From positions 104,797,310-104,861,309 of the forward strand of contig JAVMKO010000006.1 of NCBI GenBank assembly GCA_032164245.1: a stretch of 64,000 nt of DNA. The letters run 5' to 3'. This document shows, one piece after another, positions 32,990 through 45,010 of this stretch. Below the pieces are notes generated by a model. The model had not been told where the DNA came from, did not search any database, and was given only the letters and a program-made list of their open reading frames with translations. Made by a program: the position numbers and the translations under genes. Positions within the stretch are counted from its first letter, which is position 1. Every line of letters starts with the position of its first letter. The DNA comes from Sternotherus odoratus. Taxonomy: Eukaryota > Chordata > Testudines > Kinosternidae.

Positions 32990-35420
32990 TCATAATGCCA
33001 CTGAGGGGTAAAATGATGGGTTGAGATCTCAGGGTAGGTGGATATCGACCTGGTCTTCTCTTCGGCACTGGTATATAGACGCTGAGTGAACACAGGGTCG
33101 CTCTGGAATCCTTTAATGAATGAAGAGACTCATCAGTGTGCTTGGCAGAGTTTAGATCCTTCAGACAGTAGTCTGCACCTCCCTGGGGAACCCCAAGATG
33201 TGAAGCCATATGGCCTGTCTCATTACCACAAATATCACAATGGATAGGGACACCATATCTGCAGCGTCCAGACAGGCTTGTAGTGCCATGCATGACAGGA
33301 GTTGTCCTTATGTCACTAGTGCTTGGAACTGTTCTTTTTTATCATGTGGGAGATGCTGAGTGAGTTCATTGAATTTGGAATAGTTCATATGGTTATACTT
33401 GGAGAGAAGTGCCTCATAATTAGCAAATTGAAGCTGGAGAGTGACTGAAGAATATGTCTTGTGACTGAAGAGATCTAGCCTCTTCTAGTCCTTGTCATAT
33501 GGGGTTGTCTTGGAGTGGTGTGGTCATCCTCTCATATGCACCGCATTAACCATGAGGGAGTTCAGAGTTAGCATGGGAGAATAAGAACTCCATATCCTTG
33601 GGGGAAACATAATACTTTTTGTCCATTCGTTTGCAGATAGGTGGTATTGATGTTGTATGCAGCCAAAGTGATCTGGCAGACCCCATCAAGACCTCATTAA
33701 TAGGAAGTGAGATCTTTGCATACATGGAGACCTTCAATATGTTGAGCAGCTTATGTTGTTGCTGTCTAAATTCCTACAGTGGGATCAGGGGAGAGTAGAC
33801 AATGCCGCAGAATAGTTATTGAAACTGTTTAAATCACCAGCCAATGTTGGAGGTGGTGGTATGATGACTTCATCGGGGGAGGATGTGGAGATGTTGGCTG
33901 GTGGTGTAACCTCCTCCTCAGTTTGTTCCGTGTGCTCTTCTAACAAGTCTGGCTCTGGTTCGGGAGACCTAAAGACCAATGAGGATGGAGAGTGTATGTA
34001 TCTCTGTCTCTGATCCACAGGTGGTTTGGGAAAATGTGGCCTATATGCAGCCCAATGGTCCCAATAGGGCCAATGTGAGGGAATAGTCAGAATGGGTTAC
34101 ATCCACAGGTGCCTGTATCAATGAGCTGGTTCATTTCTGGTCTCTGGATATCAAGGGCGGGAGTAAGATTCTCTGTGTTGAGCTGCTTGAGATCATTGAG
34201 GGATGTGAGGTGCAGTTGAGTCCTCCACCTCTTCCTCCTCACATGAGAACGGTGGTTCTGGATGGTGAAGGAAAGGAGAGTGGTGTGGTATGAGTTGCAT
34301 CTCTGTTGGGATTTTGGTATGCAGGAGCTGCAACTTTGGGGAGTCAAAAAGGATCAAGTCTCTCAGGAAGTGCAATTCTTGTGGTAACAATATAAGCATC
34401 ACCAGTACTGGTAGGTATGTCACTGCCACAGATGCGGACATTGTGGGTGTTAAAGGTGCCGAAGTAATCATGAATTTTGTCAAACATTAGATGGCACCAG
34501 TGGCTGCATTCGTGCTGGTGGTTTCAGCAGCTCCGGGAAATTCATCGGTGGAAAAGACTTGGTCGGTGCTGAGGCATTCAAAAGTCACATGTTTCATTGA
34601 GGCAGTCAGTATTGATTGGAGATCCTTGACTTGTCCTTCATGGTCCCGAATGATGATGTGATTTTATGTGGTCCTGCCCTCTTAGGGTCCTTGGACCTGT
34701 CAACAGTGCTAGTACTGGAAGTACCTGGAGTGTCAAAGGAGATGGATCTCACCTTTGACGGTGTCAAGGTTACTGACTTTGTGCAGAATGCCTTTCTTTG
34801 AGATGTCTCCTTGGCAGATAACCTCGGGGCCCTTTTCTTCTCATCTTGTAGACAGAGCGTGGATTTTCTTTTTGTGGTACGTGGCAAGAGGGGTCAGCGG
34901 ATGATAGTGCGAAAGGTGACCACATCAGAAGAAGTATCAGGGCCAGGATATCAGGCTGCTCGCAATGAATTCTCCATCATTAAATGTTTGAGTTTCAGCT
35001 CCTGTTCCTTTCAGGACTGTGCCTTCAGCTTGAGGCAGTGGGTGCACTTCCGTGAAATTTGCTCCTCAGCCAAACAATGGATGCACAGTTTGAATCTCAG
35101 CAATTTTATCTGCAGAATACCAAGAAAATTCTTCATCCTCACTAGCACCATTCACACCTGGTAGTTCCAAGCTCTTCTACAATTGTTAACTCCCGCTACA
35201 GAAGGAAGGGTAATAAGAGGAAATTACCTTTGGAAAGGTCTGTCTCTTCCGTCTCTCTGGCTTGTTGAATGTCTGATTCCAAATCTGGATTTAAGCCACC
35301 TTTCTTCCTCAGCTCTGGGTTTTGCAGAGTCTGTGATTCCTGATTTAATCCTTGTAGCAAGAAAAACAGAAGAGAAATAAGTTTTTTACTGAGTAATTGT
35401 CCTCAATCACTTCCTGTTTT
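32990..35420 (-). mobile_element. DIRS-type retroelement gag fragment, copy 2
   Basis: Same gag fragment as in copy 1, uninterrupted by the hAT. The C-terminal region still shows 'SLHSLKDSRATLCSL' with a basic ending 'PVPKRRPGRYPP', and upstream Ser/Glu/Pro-rich segments such as 'EPEPDLLEEH'. Stops and frameshifts occur throughout. No recombinase or RT follows. Confidence 0.6.
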
Positions 35421-35689
35421 CTGGGTGTTTGTTTTATTAAGTATACTGCGCCTGCCTTGTAATAGAAGACCTGATTATCCAGTACAATGATAAACAGCAT
35501 TGTGAGGCTTTGGATAAAGAATGCAATGGACTCATTAGCATTCCAGCCTCCGAACTCTTCTAAGGGGGATCAGGGTTGATTCCCAGTCATGTTCCTTTCT
35601 GATCACCGAGCCCCAGAGTAGAGCTCTGCACTTGCTTATGCTTCTAGCTCCCTACCGTATTTTATCCCTGTTTGCCAATCTGTTCCCAG

Positions 35690-37027
35690 TGTAAGCAGTG
35701 TCGGGATGGGTGACATCCGGTGGTGAGTTGCAGGAATTGCAGTGACTTTTGGAAAATAACACCTTATTTGCTTAGACACACCCACTGCACCTAGCCTGCA
35801 CTCTAACAGCCCAGATGGTCACTTTGGCTACTGTGGGACCCCCAATTTCTGTAGTATTGGGGCAAGAATGATAAGGTGTTGATTAACCTGTTTATGTGAA
35901 TGAGGGGTTGGGACATGTATTTGGCCTTTGGCATGCTGGAGGGACTCGCCATCAGCTGGGTAGCACTCACTAGACAAGGGACAGGGGTTCCAAAACCCAC
36001 TGATTTGAGGGAGGCTATAGACAGGCTTCTATACCTTGTGGTGAGGGTCTTGTCTAAGGGCTTCATAGGCCTATTGCACCTGGCTTTTCTCCCCTGTGGA
36101 ATGTTAGAGCTGACTTTTGCTTCCATTAGGAGTCTAACTTCAGCTCACTGAGCTGAAGTTGCCTTGGGTCTGGTGGTGCCTCTGCACTAAGCCCCCCCCC
36201 CCATGAGCTGAAATCACTTAAGAGCTGAAAATCACTGAGCTTTATCTTAAGTAGGGGGCCCTAAGCAGAGCAGTTCCTGTGTCGGCTAGTGGAGCAGTTC
36301 CTGAGACAGCTGGCTGTGCCGGCTAGTGGACCAGATCCTGAGACAGCTGGCAGAGCCGTTCCTGTGCCGGCTAGTGGAGCAGTTCCTGAGACAGCTGTTG
36401 GAGCAGAATCGAGCCGCTGACAGAGCAGTCCTGTGTCGGCTAGCAGGGCGGCTAGCGGAGCGACCAGCATGACTGGAGAGGCGGGGCAGTCAGCCTCTGA
36501 CCAACGGCCCATGGTGAGGACTGCAGCACGACTGGAGAGGCGGGGCAGTCGGCCTCTGACCACGTAAGGTGCCCCATAACCTGTCCCCCCCTCCACCCCG
36601 GTGGGGAGGTACAACTCTGCTATGAACTTTTGAACTCTGCTGGGGCTGTTGGACTTTTGGGACTTTGGGGGACTTTGGGGCTTGTGGGACTCAAGAACCC
36701 AAGGGAAAGGACACTGCCCATTGGCGTGTGTGTGTGTGTGTGGGATTCTGGTTCATGGTTTGGTTTGTGACTTTTGTTTGTGGTATTTGCCCAATAATAT
36801 GCCACAGTGTCTCTCTCTGTCATTAAAAGGGTTTTGGTACACTCAGACTCTGTGCTTGCGAGAGGGGAAGTATTGCCTCTTAGAGGCGCCCAGAAGGGTG
36901 GTATATTGTTGTCCCAGGTCACTGGGTGGGGGCTCGAGCCGGTTTTGTATTGTGTCCTTACAATGGAACCCCTGGATACTGAACCCGGCCCTTGTTGCTG
37001 CCAACTCTGATGGGCAGAAGGGTTACA
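35690..37027. mobile_element. Solo LTR, about 1.34 kb
   Basis: Starts TGTAAGCAGTG, ends GGTTACA, and is flanked by a 4-bp duplication 'ccag' (35,686-35,689 and 37,028-37,031). The other copy of block X has the empty site 'ttcccagtaagc' near 25,880. The interior has short tandem units around 'gagcagttcctgagacagct' (36,270-36,420) and no gene. The length suits a Gypsy-type or long ERV LTR. Confidence 0.85.
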
Positions 37028-37220
37028 CCAGTAAGCTATGAACGATTGATAAATGTTGTATTTGACTTCCATTGCCACACCAGGCTACACTACCTTGTTG
37101 TGCTTCCATTGCTGTACCAGGTTACTTAAAATTCTGGTGGACCCGGCACCATCAAAACACTCGTGATAGAAACCAAAGAGGTTCTTAAGAGCATTGTAGC
37201 TTTGTTGCTGCCCCTGCCAC

Positions 37221-38169
37221 ATAAACTGTCGCCAAAGCTTGACAGACCATTGATTTTCAACTGGCTACACTTTTGGGTCTAGTTTAGGTTTCTTCCATTT
37301 TTATGGCATGTTGCTGATCCAGTTTCCTGGATACTAAAATACTAAATTCTGGAAAAATTCCACAATTCCTGGCTGTGGAATCAGGAAGTCCGTGGGGCCC
37401 AACTGAGATTCAAGGGGCAAGTTTCAGGTAGATGTCACTGCAGCAGTCACAATCGCTTGCACTTCACGCTATCAAGGTTATCTCCACAAGAGCAAAAGCT
37501 ATAAACTTTTTAAATGAACAAGTTGAAATTCTGGATCATCATTCTGTAGCAAAGGGGGAATTCTGTGGCTATAGAATGGCAGACACAGGCCACTGGATAA
37601 AAGCAAGGAAAGACTGCTTTCTGTACATGTTGAGTTCTCTGGTGACCTCATGTGGGTATAGACCTCTGATCGATACACAGATCCTGTAGTTAGATTCAGT
37701 TTCACATGTCAAAAGTTTCTTCTATTTTGAAAGATTCTATGGGTTTGAGGGAGATCCCTTATATGTAAAGGGCCTCATCCAAAGCCCATAGAAGTCGATG
37801 GAACTACACCTATTTTAACCACCTGAAGATCCTTTTATGCATTGGAAAATGCCTTCTTTTGTGGCATTTTGTGATCTTTATCTTCTTTTGGTAAATGTCT
37901 ATCATAAACCTCCTATGGCATGTGCCACAATCTCATCATTTTACATGTGGGTAAATAAGCTAAGCAATAACTATCTGGGAACTATGTTTGAATGTTATTG
38001 TTTTAATGCATTTAAATTCTCAGCCATAACTTTGTATTAACACAGCTTTCCCCATTAAAAACATATCTATTTGGAAATATGTCCTTGATCAATGTTGCAG
38101 CTATTACATTTTTTCCTCTTGAAAGACAAATAAACAAGTACAAATGCAAAACAAAACCCTATAACCTAC
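37221..38169. other. Intron sequence, no feature recognised
   Basis: AT-rich, apparently single-copy DNA immediately downstream (minus strand) of the CARD exon donor. No repeat or conserved frame was seen. Confidence 0.5.
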
Positions 38170-38455
38170 CACATTGAAGCTGATGTAAATCCTGAGTTGT
38201 GCCTGGAAACATGGTTTCTAAACACTCCAGGAATTGCTGACAGGCCGGCACTCCCTTTCTCTGTATTTGAATTAACAATTTTCTAATTTTCGCCTCTGTA
38301 TCTGATATTGTATTCATATTGTCATAGTCCTCGTCTGTGATGAGGGACTGAGCAAGGGACTCATCCAAGACCCCACCTGGGTCACTCTGAATAATTTTAA
38401 TCAGTTTGTTGCGTTCTTTGCACATAATCTTCAAGGATTTCTCACCAGTAGCCAT
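38170..38455 (-). CDS. CARD domain exon, predicted N-terminus of the giant GTPase
   Basis: The ATG at 38,455 opens 95 codons plus one base up to a strong donor (G|GTAGGT at 38,169). A pyrimidine-containing acceptor (TTACAG at 38,480-38,475) lies 19 nt before the ATG, so the exon has a short 5' UTR and at least one upstream non-coding exon is expected. The protein has the hallmarks of a caspase recruitment domain: 'KERNKLIKIIQ', 'LDESLAQSLITDEDYDNM', 'DTEAKIRKLLIQIQRKG', 'ACQQFLECLETMFPG', spanning nearly all residues. CARDs make homotypic contacts with caspase or adaptor CARDs. The exon ends TGT G, and the GTPase exon starts AG AGA CCA, giving Cys-Glu-Arg-Pro in frame. Without splicing, the frame ends a few codons into the intron at 38,159. 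Joining to the GTPase is inferred from phase, orientation and lack of another gene between. Confidence 0.8.
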
Positions 38456-38474
38456 TGTTACTGAATCAAAAGAT

Positions 38475-39634
38475 CTGTAATAATGAAAAAAATATATAAT
38501 GTTTTTAGACAAGGAAGAAGAAATCATTTTTAAAGGTGCCAGAATTGTAGAAGGCAATTAGGTTAGATTCAGTTTAGTTGTAATAATCTGGAATTCTGCC
38601 TTGCTCAGTATCAGGCACTCAGCCTATTAAACAGTTTAGGGTGTCTACATGGAGATCAGAGGTGTGACAGCAGCACTTGTAGACATATCTGAGCTGGCTT
38701 TGATCTAGCAAGAGCCAATATTAATAGCAGTGAAGTCACAGTGGCATGGGCTAGCACTTGAATAGGTGCACAAGGTCCCAGATTGGTGCCCGAGCTGCCA
38801 CGGCTTTGCTGCTGTTCTTTTTTGAGCTAGCTAGATCAAAGCTAGCTCAGGTATGTCTATATAATCTGTCAATATCTATATGCATGTAATGCTAATCTTT
38901 TCTAGGCCCTGATATGGGGCAGGGACGCTGACTCTTACTACTTCTCACTGGTAGGTGCACTCCACACAACCTCTTAGCTACCAAGTTGCCTCCTGCCCCG
39001 GTCCCTTCAGGAAATGTTCAGGCCCTTTCATTGACCAAGATAAAGGTCAAGTTTAGGCCAGGCCTTGCTAAAACAAGAGAGTAACATAAAAATTGTCTCT
39101 TGGACAGTTTTAAAGAGAGAAGCTTCTAATTAATAATACTGATGAGTGGATTTCTGTTTGTTCTCTAAAGTGTTTGACCGGGATATTCCTTGGCTTTTCC
39201 TTTGGGCCATTCTGAGGTTGGAACCAGAAGGGAGGGAAGGTTGTTTCTAGCTGAGACTCATCATAGATCAGGTACAAAGAAGAGAATGAGGGTGATTTGA
39301 AAGCAGCTAACTCTTGTTAAGCAGAAGCAGAATTTGTCTTCACAATGAGCTGGGCAGAATGTGGTTTAATGGAGATAAGGACAGGAAAATATTCAGAACC
39401 CTGCTAGGGGGAAGGGAGGCTGTTTTAATTTTGAGATATCCAAACCGGAGACCAGTTTTCTTTCTTTTCTCCTATGGATAGAGTGTTTTGATTCTTCTAC
39501 CTGAACCAAGGGAGTATTATTGTTGTTTTTCTCCTCTAGAGAAAAGGGAATGGTTTGTTTGTGAAGCCAGATACCAGCTCTGTGAATTGCACTGCCTTTA
39601 CTTAAATGCCCTCAAGTTAGAGAAGCTGTTCATT
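38475..39634. other. Upstream intron or flank with a MITE-like inverted repeat
   Basis: Non-coding DNA upstream of the CARD exon. It contains an inverted repeat: 'gtagacatatctgagctgg' plus 'ctttgatctagc' at 38,679-38,710, against 'gctagatcaaagctagctca' plus 'ggtatgtcta' at 38,829-38,859. The arms are about 32 bp with a loop near 120 bp, probably an old MITE. Nothing else is recognised. Confidence 0.55.
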
Positions 39635-41885
39635 TCATAGAATCATAGAATATTAGGGTTGGAAGGGACCTCAGGAGATCATCTAGTCCAATCCCATGCT
39701 CAAAGCAGGACCAATCCCCAACTAAATCATCCCAGCCAGGGCTTTGTCAAGCCTGACCTTAAAAACCTCTGAGGAAGGTGATTCTACTACCTCCCTAGGT
39801 AACCCATTCCAATGCTTCACCACCCTCCTAGTGAAATTTTTTTCCTAATGTCCAACCTAAACCTTCCCCACTGCAACTTGAGACCATTACTCCTTGTTCT
39901 GTCATCTGCTACCACTGAGAACAGTCTAGATCCATCCTCTTTGGAACGCCCCCTTCAGGTTGTTGAAAGCAGCTATCAAATCTCCCCTCAGTCTTCTCTT
40001 CTGTAGACTAAAAAATCCCAGTTCTCTCAGCCTCTCCTCATAAGTCAGGCGCTCCAGGCCCCTAATAATTTTTGTTGCCCTTCTCTGGACTCTTTCCAAT
40101 TTTTCCACATCCTTCTTGTAGTGTGGGCCCCAAAACTGGACAGTACTCTAGATGAGGCCTCACCAATGTCGAATAGAGGGGAACAATCACGTCCCTTGAT
40201 CTGCTGGCAATGCCCATACTTATACAGCCCAAAATGCCATTAGCCTTCTTGGCAACAAGGACACACCATTGACTCATATCCAGCTTCTTATCCACTGTAA
40301 CCTTTAGGTCCTTTTCTGCAGAACTGCTGCCTAGCCATCCGGTCCCTAGTCTGTAGCAGTGCATGGGATTCTTCTGTCCTAAGTGCAGGACTCTGCACTT
40401 CTCCTTGTTGAACCACATCAATTTTCTTTTGGCCCAATCCTCTAATTTGTTTAGGTCCCTCTGTATCCTATCCCTACCTTCCAGTGTATCTACCACTCCT
40501 CCCAGTTTAGTGTCATCTGCAAATTTGCTGAGGGTGCAGTCCACACCATCCTCCAGATCATTGATAAAGATATTGAACAAAACCAGCCCTAGGACTGACC
40601 CTTGGGGCATTCTGCTTGATACTGGCTGCCAGCTAGACATGGAGCCATTGATCACTACCCGTTGAGCCCGACGATCCAGCCAGCTTTCTATCCACCTTAT
40701 GGTCCTGTCACAGGGTCCCCTCCTGTGGCTTGTGTCCTGCTGTGTCTCACAGCCTGGTGCCCCCAACAAAGTTGCTGTCCACACCTTTTCCAGTGGTTTT
40801 CCAGTGTCCTTTATTTACAGTGCAGGTTTAACACCTTCAGCAAGTGCACCCCAAGACCCCCACGTGTCTACCTTCACCCCCCTGGCTCACAGCCTTTGGC
40901 TCTTGAGGCTCTCTGGCCCTCAGGTTTGGAGACAGAGCACCCCCCTGCCTCCTTCCTAGCTTGCCTCCCTGCTAACTGGAGCCTGAGGCTTTTCAAGCCC
41001 TCACAGCTCCCAGCCCCAGCTGTAGCCACTTGCTCCAGCTACCTACTGCCGGGCTCCCAGCTGGGCTGAACTAGTCTCTGCCTTTAGCCTTGCCTCTTAC
41101 AAGCAGGCTTTAGCCTGAAGTGGCAGGGCAATGCTGGTGTTTTTACCCCAGCCCTGCCACAGGTCCATTCATCCAGCCCATACTTCTTTAACTTGCTGGC
41201 AAGAATATTGTGTGAGACCGTATCAAAAGCTTTTCTTAAGTCAAGGAACAACACATCCACTGCTTTCCTCTCATCCACAGAGCCAGTTATCTCATCGTAG
41301 AAGGCAATTAGGTTAGTCAGGCATGACTTGCCCTTGGTGAATCCATGCTGACTGTTCCTGATCACTTTCCTCTCCTCTAAGTGCTTCAGGATTGATTCCT
41401 TGAGGACCTGCTCCATGATTTTTCTGGGGACTGGGGTGAGGCTGACTGGCCTGTAGTTCCCTGGATCCTCCTTCTTCCCTTTTTTAAAGATGGGCACTAC
41501 ATTAGCCTTTTTCCAGTCATCCGGGACCTCCCCTGATTGCCATGGGTTTTCAAAGATAATGGCCAATGGCTCTGCAATCACATCTGCCAACTCTTTTAGC
41601 ACCCTCAGATCCATGGACTTGTGCTCGTCCAGCTTTTCTAAATAGTCCTGAACCACTTCTTTCTCCACAGTAGAGCTGGTCACCTCCTCCCCATGCTGTG
41701 CTGCCTGTGCTGTCTGGGAGCTGACTTGTTCGTGAAGACAGAGGCAAAAAAAGCATTGAGTACATTTGCTTTTTCCACATCCTCTGTCACTAGATTGCCT
41801 CCCTCATTCAGTAAGCGGCCCACACTTTCCTTGACTTTCTTCTTGTTACTAACATACCTAAAGAAACCCTTCACACCCATTCAAA
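39635..41885 (-). mobile_element. CR1 LINE, RT and 3' end, split by a solo LTR
   Basis: Minus-strand CR1 with its 3' terminus at 39,635-39,660. Reading 5' to 3' it shows: a segment preceding RT ('LLNEGGNLVTEDVEKANVLN'); RT with 'NYRPVSLTPVPRKIMEQVL' and 'FLDLRKAFDTVSHNIL'; an interruption by the LTR; then 'PQGSVLGLVLFNIFINDLE', the catalytic 'FADDTKL', and the thumb and C-terminal region. The F-A-D-D box is present. The endonuclease domain is missing by 5' truncation. Frames are broken but well preserved, so it is a moderately young copy. Confidence 0.9.
40706..41161 (-). mobile_element. Solo LTR inside CR1
   Basis: 456 bp, TGTCACAGGG ... CCCTGCCACA, flanked by a 5-bp duplication 'ggtcc' (40,701-40,705 and 41,162-41,166), splitting the CR1 RT. 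A minus-strand AATAAA near 40,810 suggests minus orientation. Its end (TGTGGCAGGG read on the minus strand) resembles those of the LTRs at 56,071-57,705, but the interiors differ. Confidence 0.8.
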
Positions 41886-42159
41886 AGGACACTGGCTTGT
41901 GCATAGTTTTCAGACAGGTTTATATATTTATACACTGAAATAAATAATAAATAGTATAGGTGTTTTATAAACTATACAGGATGAAAGAGAGAATTAGAAA
42001 GTTTTGGCATCTGCTAAGCAACGTACTGTGAATCACAAATTTTACAATCACATTTACCATTAAAATGTGTTTTCCATAAATATTTTAATATTCACCCTTA
42101 AAATTCACTGTAACCAAGACTACTTGAATGAATGTAATGGAAAACAGATGCAGAAACAG

Positions 42160-45010
42160 TACATAAAAATGGACGTACTGGGTCAGACCAAAGGTCCATC
42201 CAGCCCAGCATCCCGTCTACCAACAGTGGCCAATGTCAGGTGCCCCAGAGGGAGTGAATCTAACAAGCAATGATCAAGTGATCTCTCTCCTGCCATCCAT
42301 CACCCCTCTCTGACAAACAGAGGCTAAGGACACCATTCCTTACCCATCCTGGGTAATAGCCATTAATGGACTTAACCACCATGCATTTATCCAGTTATCT
42401 TTTAAACCCTGTTGTAGTCCTAGACTTCACAACCTCCTCAGGCAAGGAGTTCCACATGTTGACTGCGCTATGTGAAGAAGAACTTCCATTTATTTGTTTT
42501 AAACCTGCTGCCCATTAATTTCATTTGGTGCCTCCTAGTTCTTATATTATGGGAACAAGTAAATAACTTTTCCTTACTCATTTTCTCCACACCACTCATG
42601 ATTTTATATGCCTCTAAGATATCCCCTCTTAGTCACCTCTTTTTCAAGCTGAAAAGTCCCAGCCTCTTTAATCTCTGCTCATATGGAACCTGTTCCAAAC
42701 CCCTAATCATTTTAGTTGCCCTTCTCTGAACCTTTTCTAATGCCAGTATATATATATTTTTAGATGAGGAGACTACATCTGTACACAGTATTCCAGATGT
42801 GGGCGCACCATGGATTTGTATAAGGGTAATAATATATTTTCTGACTTATTCTCTATCCCTTTTTTAATGATTCCTAACATCCTGTTTGCTTTTTTGACTA
42901 CTGCTGCACACTGCATGGATGTCTTCAGAGAACTATCCACGATGACTCCCAGATCTTTCTCCTGATTAGTTGTAGCTAATTTAGCCACCATCATATTGTA
43001 TGTATAGGTGGGGTCATATTTTCCAATGTGCATTACTTTAAATTTATGCACATTAAATTTCATTTGCCATTTTGTTGCCCAATCACTTAGTTTTGTGAAG
43101 AATCAGAGAGGTAGCATTGTTAGTCTGGAATAGCAGCGGTAACAAAGAGTCCTGTGGCACCTTAAAGACTAACTAAATTATTGGAGCATAAGCTTTCGTG
43201 GGCTAATACCCACTTCGTCGGATGCAAGCAGTGGAAGTATTCAAGGGCAGGTATAGATAAATAGTCAAGAATCAGGTAGGAGGTAACAAGGTTAGTCCAA
43301 TCATGCTGAACCAGCTTGTTATCTCAAATCAGGGAGGTGAGGTATTCTTCTAGCAGCTGAATTGAAGGTGTGAACTCGGAGGGAGGAGAAGCTATTTTTG
43401 TAATTAGCAAGCCACTCAAGGTCTTTGTTCAGTCCCAGATTGATTGTGTTAAATTTGCAAATGAATTGTAGCTCTGCAGTTTCTCTTTGCAGTCTGGACT
43501 TGAAGGTTTTTTTGCTGCAGTATGGTGACTTTTAAATCTGTAATTTTGTGTATAGGCAGGTTGAAGTGTTCTCCTACAGGTTTTTGTATATTGCCATTCC
43601 TAATATCTGATTTGTGTGCATTTATCCTTTTTCATAGGGACTGTCCAGTTTGGCCGATGTACATAGCAGAGGGACATTGGTGGCATATAATGGCATATAT
43701 GACATTGGTAGATGTGCAGGTGAATGAACTAGTGATGATATGGTTGATCTGGTTAGGTCCTGTGATGGTGTTGCTGGTGTAGATATGTGGGCAGAGTTGG
43801 CATCGAGGTTTGTTGCATGGATTGGTTCCTGAGTTGGAGTTATTGTGGTGCAGTGTGCTGTTGCTGGTGAGAATCTGCTTAAGGTTGGCAGGTTGTCTGT
43901 GTGCCAGGACTGGCCTTCCTCCCAAGGCCTGTGAAAGTGAGGGATTATTGTCCAGGATGGGTTGTAGGTCACTGATGATGCGTTGCAGAGGTTTTAACTG
44001 AGGAATGTAGGTGATGGCCTGTGGTGTTCTGTTGTTTTCTTTCTTGGGCTTGTCTTGCAGCAGCAGGCTTCTGGGTACACATCTGGCTCTGTTGATCTGT
44101 GTCCTTATTTCCTTGTGTGGGTATTGTAGTTTTGAGAAAGCTTGGTGAAGATCTCGTAGGTGTTGGTCTCTGTCTGAGGGGTTGGAGCAAATCCGATTGT
44201 ACCTCAGTGCTTGGCTGTAGACAATGGATCATGTGGTATGTCCGGGATGGAAGCTGGTGGCATGAAGGTAGGCATAGCTGTCGGTAGGTTTTCGGTATAG
44301 GGTGGTGTCGATGTGGCCGTCATTAATTTGCACCGTGGTGTCTAGGAAGTGGACTTCCTGTGTAGACTGATCCAGACTGAGGTGGATGGTGGGGTGGGAG
44401 CTGTTGAAGTCATGGTGGAATTCTTCCAGAGTTTCTTTCCCATGGGTCCAGATGATGAAGATGTCATCAATATAGCGTAGATAGAGAAGGGGTGTGAGTG
44501 GACGAGAGTTGAGGAAGTGTTGTTCCAGGTCAGCCATAAAGATGTTAGCATACTGTGGGGCCATGCGGGTGCCCATAGCAGTGCCACTGGTCTGGAGGTA
44601 TATATTGTCACAAAATTTGAAATAGTTGTGTGTGAGGATAAAGTCACAGATCTCAGCAACCACCTGTGCTGTGGTTGTTAGTTTTGTGAGATCTTTTTGA
44701 GGTTCTTGACAGTCTGCTTTGGACTTAACTATCTTGAGCAGTTTAGTATCCTCTGCAAACTTTGCCACCTCGCTGTTTACCCCTTTCTCCAGATCATTTA
44801 TGAATAAGTTGAATAGGATTGGTCCCAGGACTGACCCTTGGGGAACACCACTAGTTACCTCTCTCCATTCGGAAAATTTACCATTTATTCCTACCCTTTG
44901 TTCCCTGTCTTTTAACCAGTTCTCAATCCATTAAAGGATCGTCGTTCTTATCCCATGACAACTTAATTTACATAAGAGCCTTTGGTGAGGGACCTTGTCA
45001 AAGGTACAAA
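42160..45010 (-). mobile_element. CR1 LINE, 3' half, split by a Penelope-like element
   Basis: Minus-strand CR1 in two parts, 42,160-43,098 and 44,690-45,010. The first encodes the thumb and C-terminal region ('EKDLGVIVDSSLKTSMQC', '[14 protein letters not shown]'). The second encodes the RT part with 'KFAEDTKL', in which the first catalytic Asp of F-A-D-D is changed to Glu. The parts join exactly when the inserted element and its 12-bp target duplication are removed. The subfamily is older and different from the copy at 39,635. Confidence 0.85.
43099..44677 (-). mobile_element. Penelope-like element, 5'-truncated
   Basis: 1,579 bp with a 12-bp target duplication 'ttagttttgtga' (43,087-43,098 and 44,678-44,689). 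The minus strand encodes the C-terminal half of a Penelope-type RT: 'GTAMGTRMAPQYANIFMADL', the catalytic 'YLRYIDDIFIIW', 'VHFLDTTVQI' and 'LYRKPTDSYAYLH'. A GIY-YIG nuclease signature 'VIYAIICHQC...YIGQTGQSL' follows at about 43,640-43,720. The last 130 bp (43,099-43,230) are the tail unit that recurs alone at several places in the window. Frames are interrupted, so the copy is dead. Confidence 0.85.

Larger units (their letters stand above)
32830..37220. repeat. Duplicated block X, copy 2
   Basis: Collinear with 21,473-26,071. It lacks the hAT of copy 1 (continuous sequence at about 34,755) and has gained a solo LTR (35,690-37,027). Like copy 1 it ends at 'gctgcccctgccac', after which the sequence becomes unique. 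Confidence 0.85.
18835..38169 (-). other. Large intron between the CARD exon and the GTPase exon
   Basis: Inferred intron of 19,335 bp. Its donor is GTAGGT at 38,169-38,164 and its acceptor the CAG ending at 18,835. Phases agree (1 and 1). It is packed with transposons and two duplicated blocks, and holds one candidate alternative N-terminal exon (30,125-30,235). Sequence from 18,835 to about 19,050 shows no recognised feature. Confidence 0.65.
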
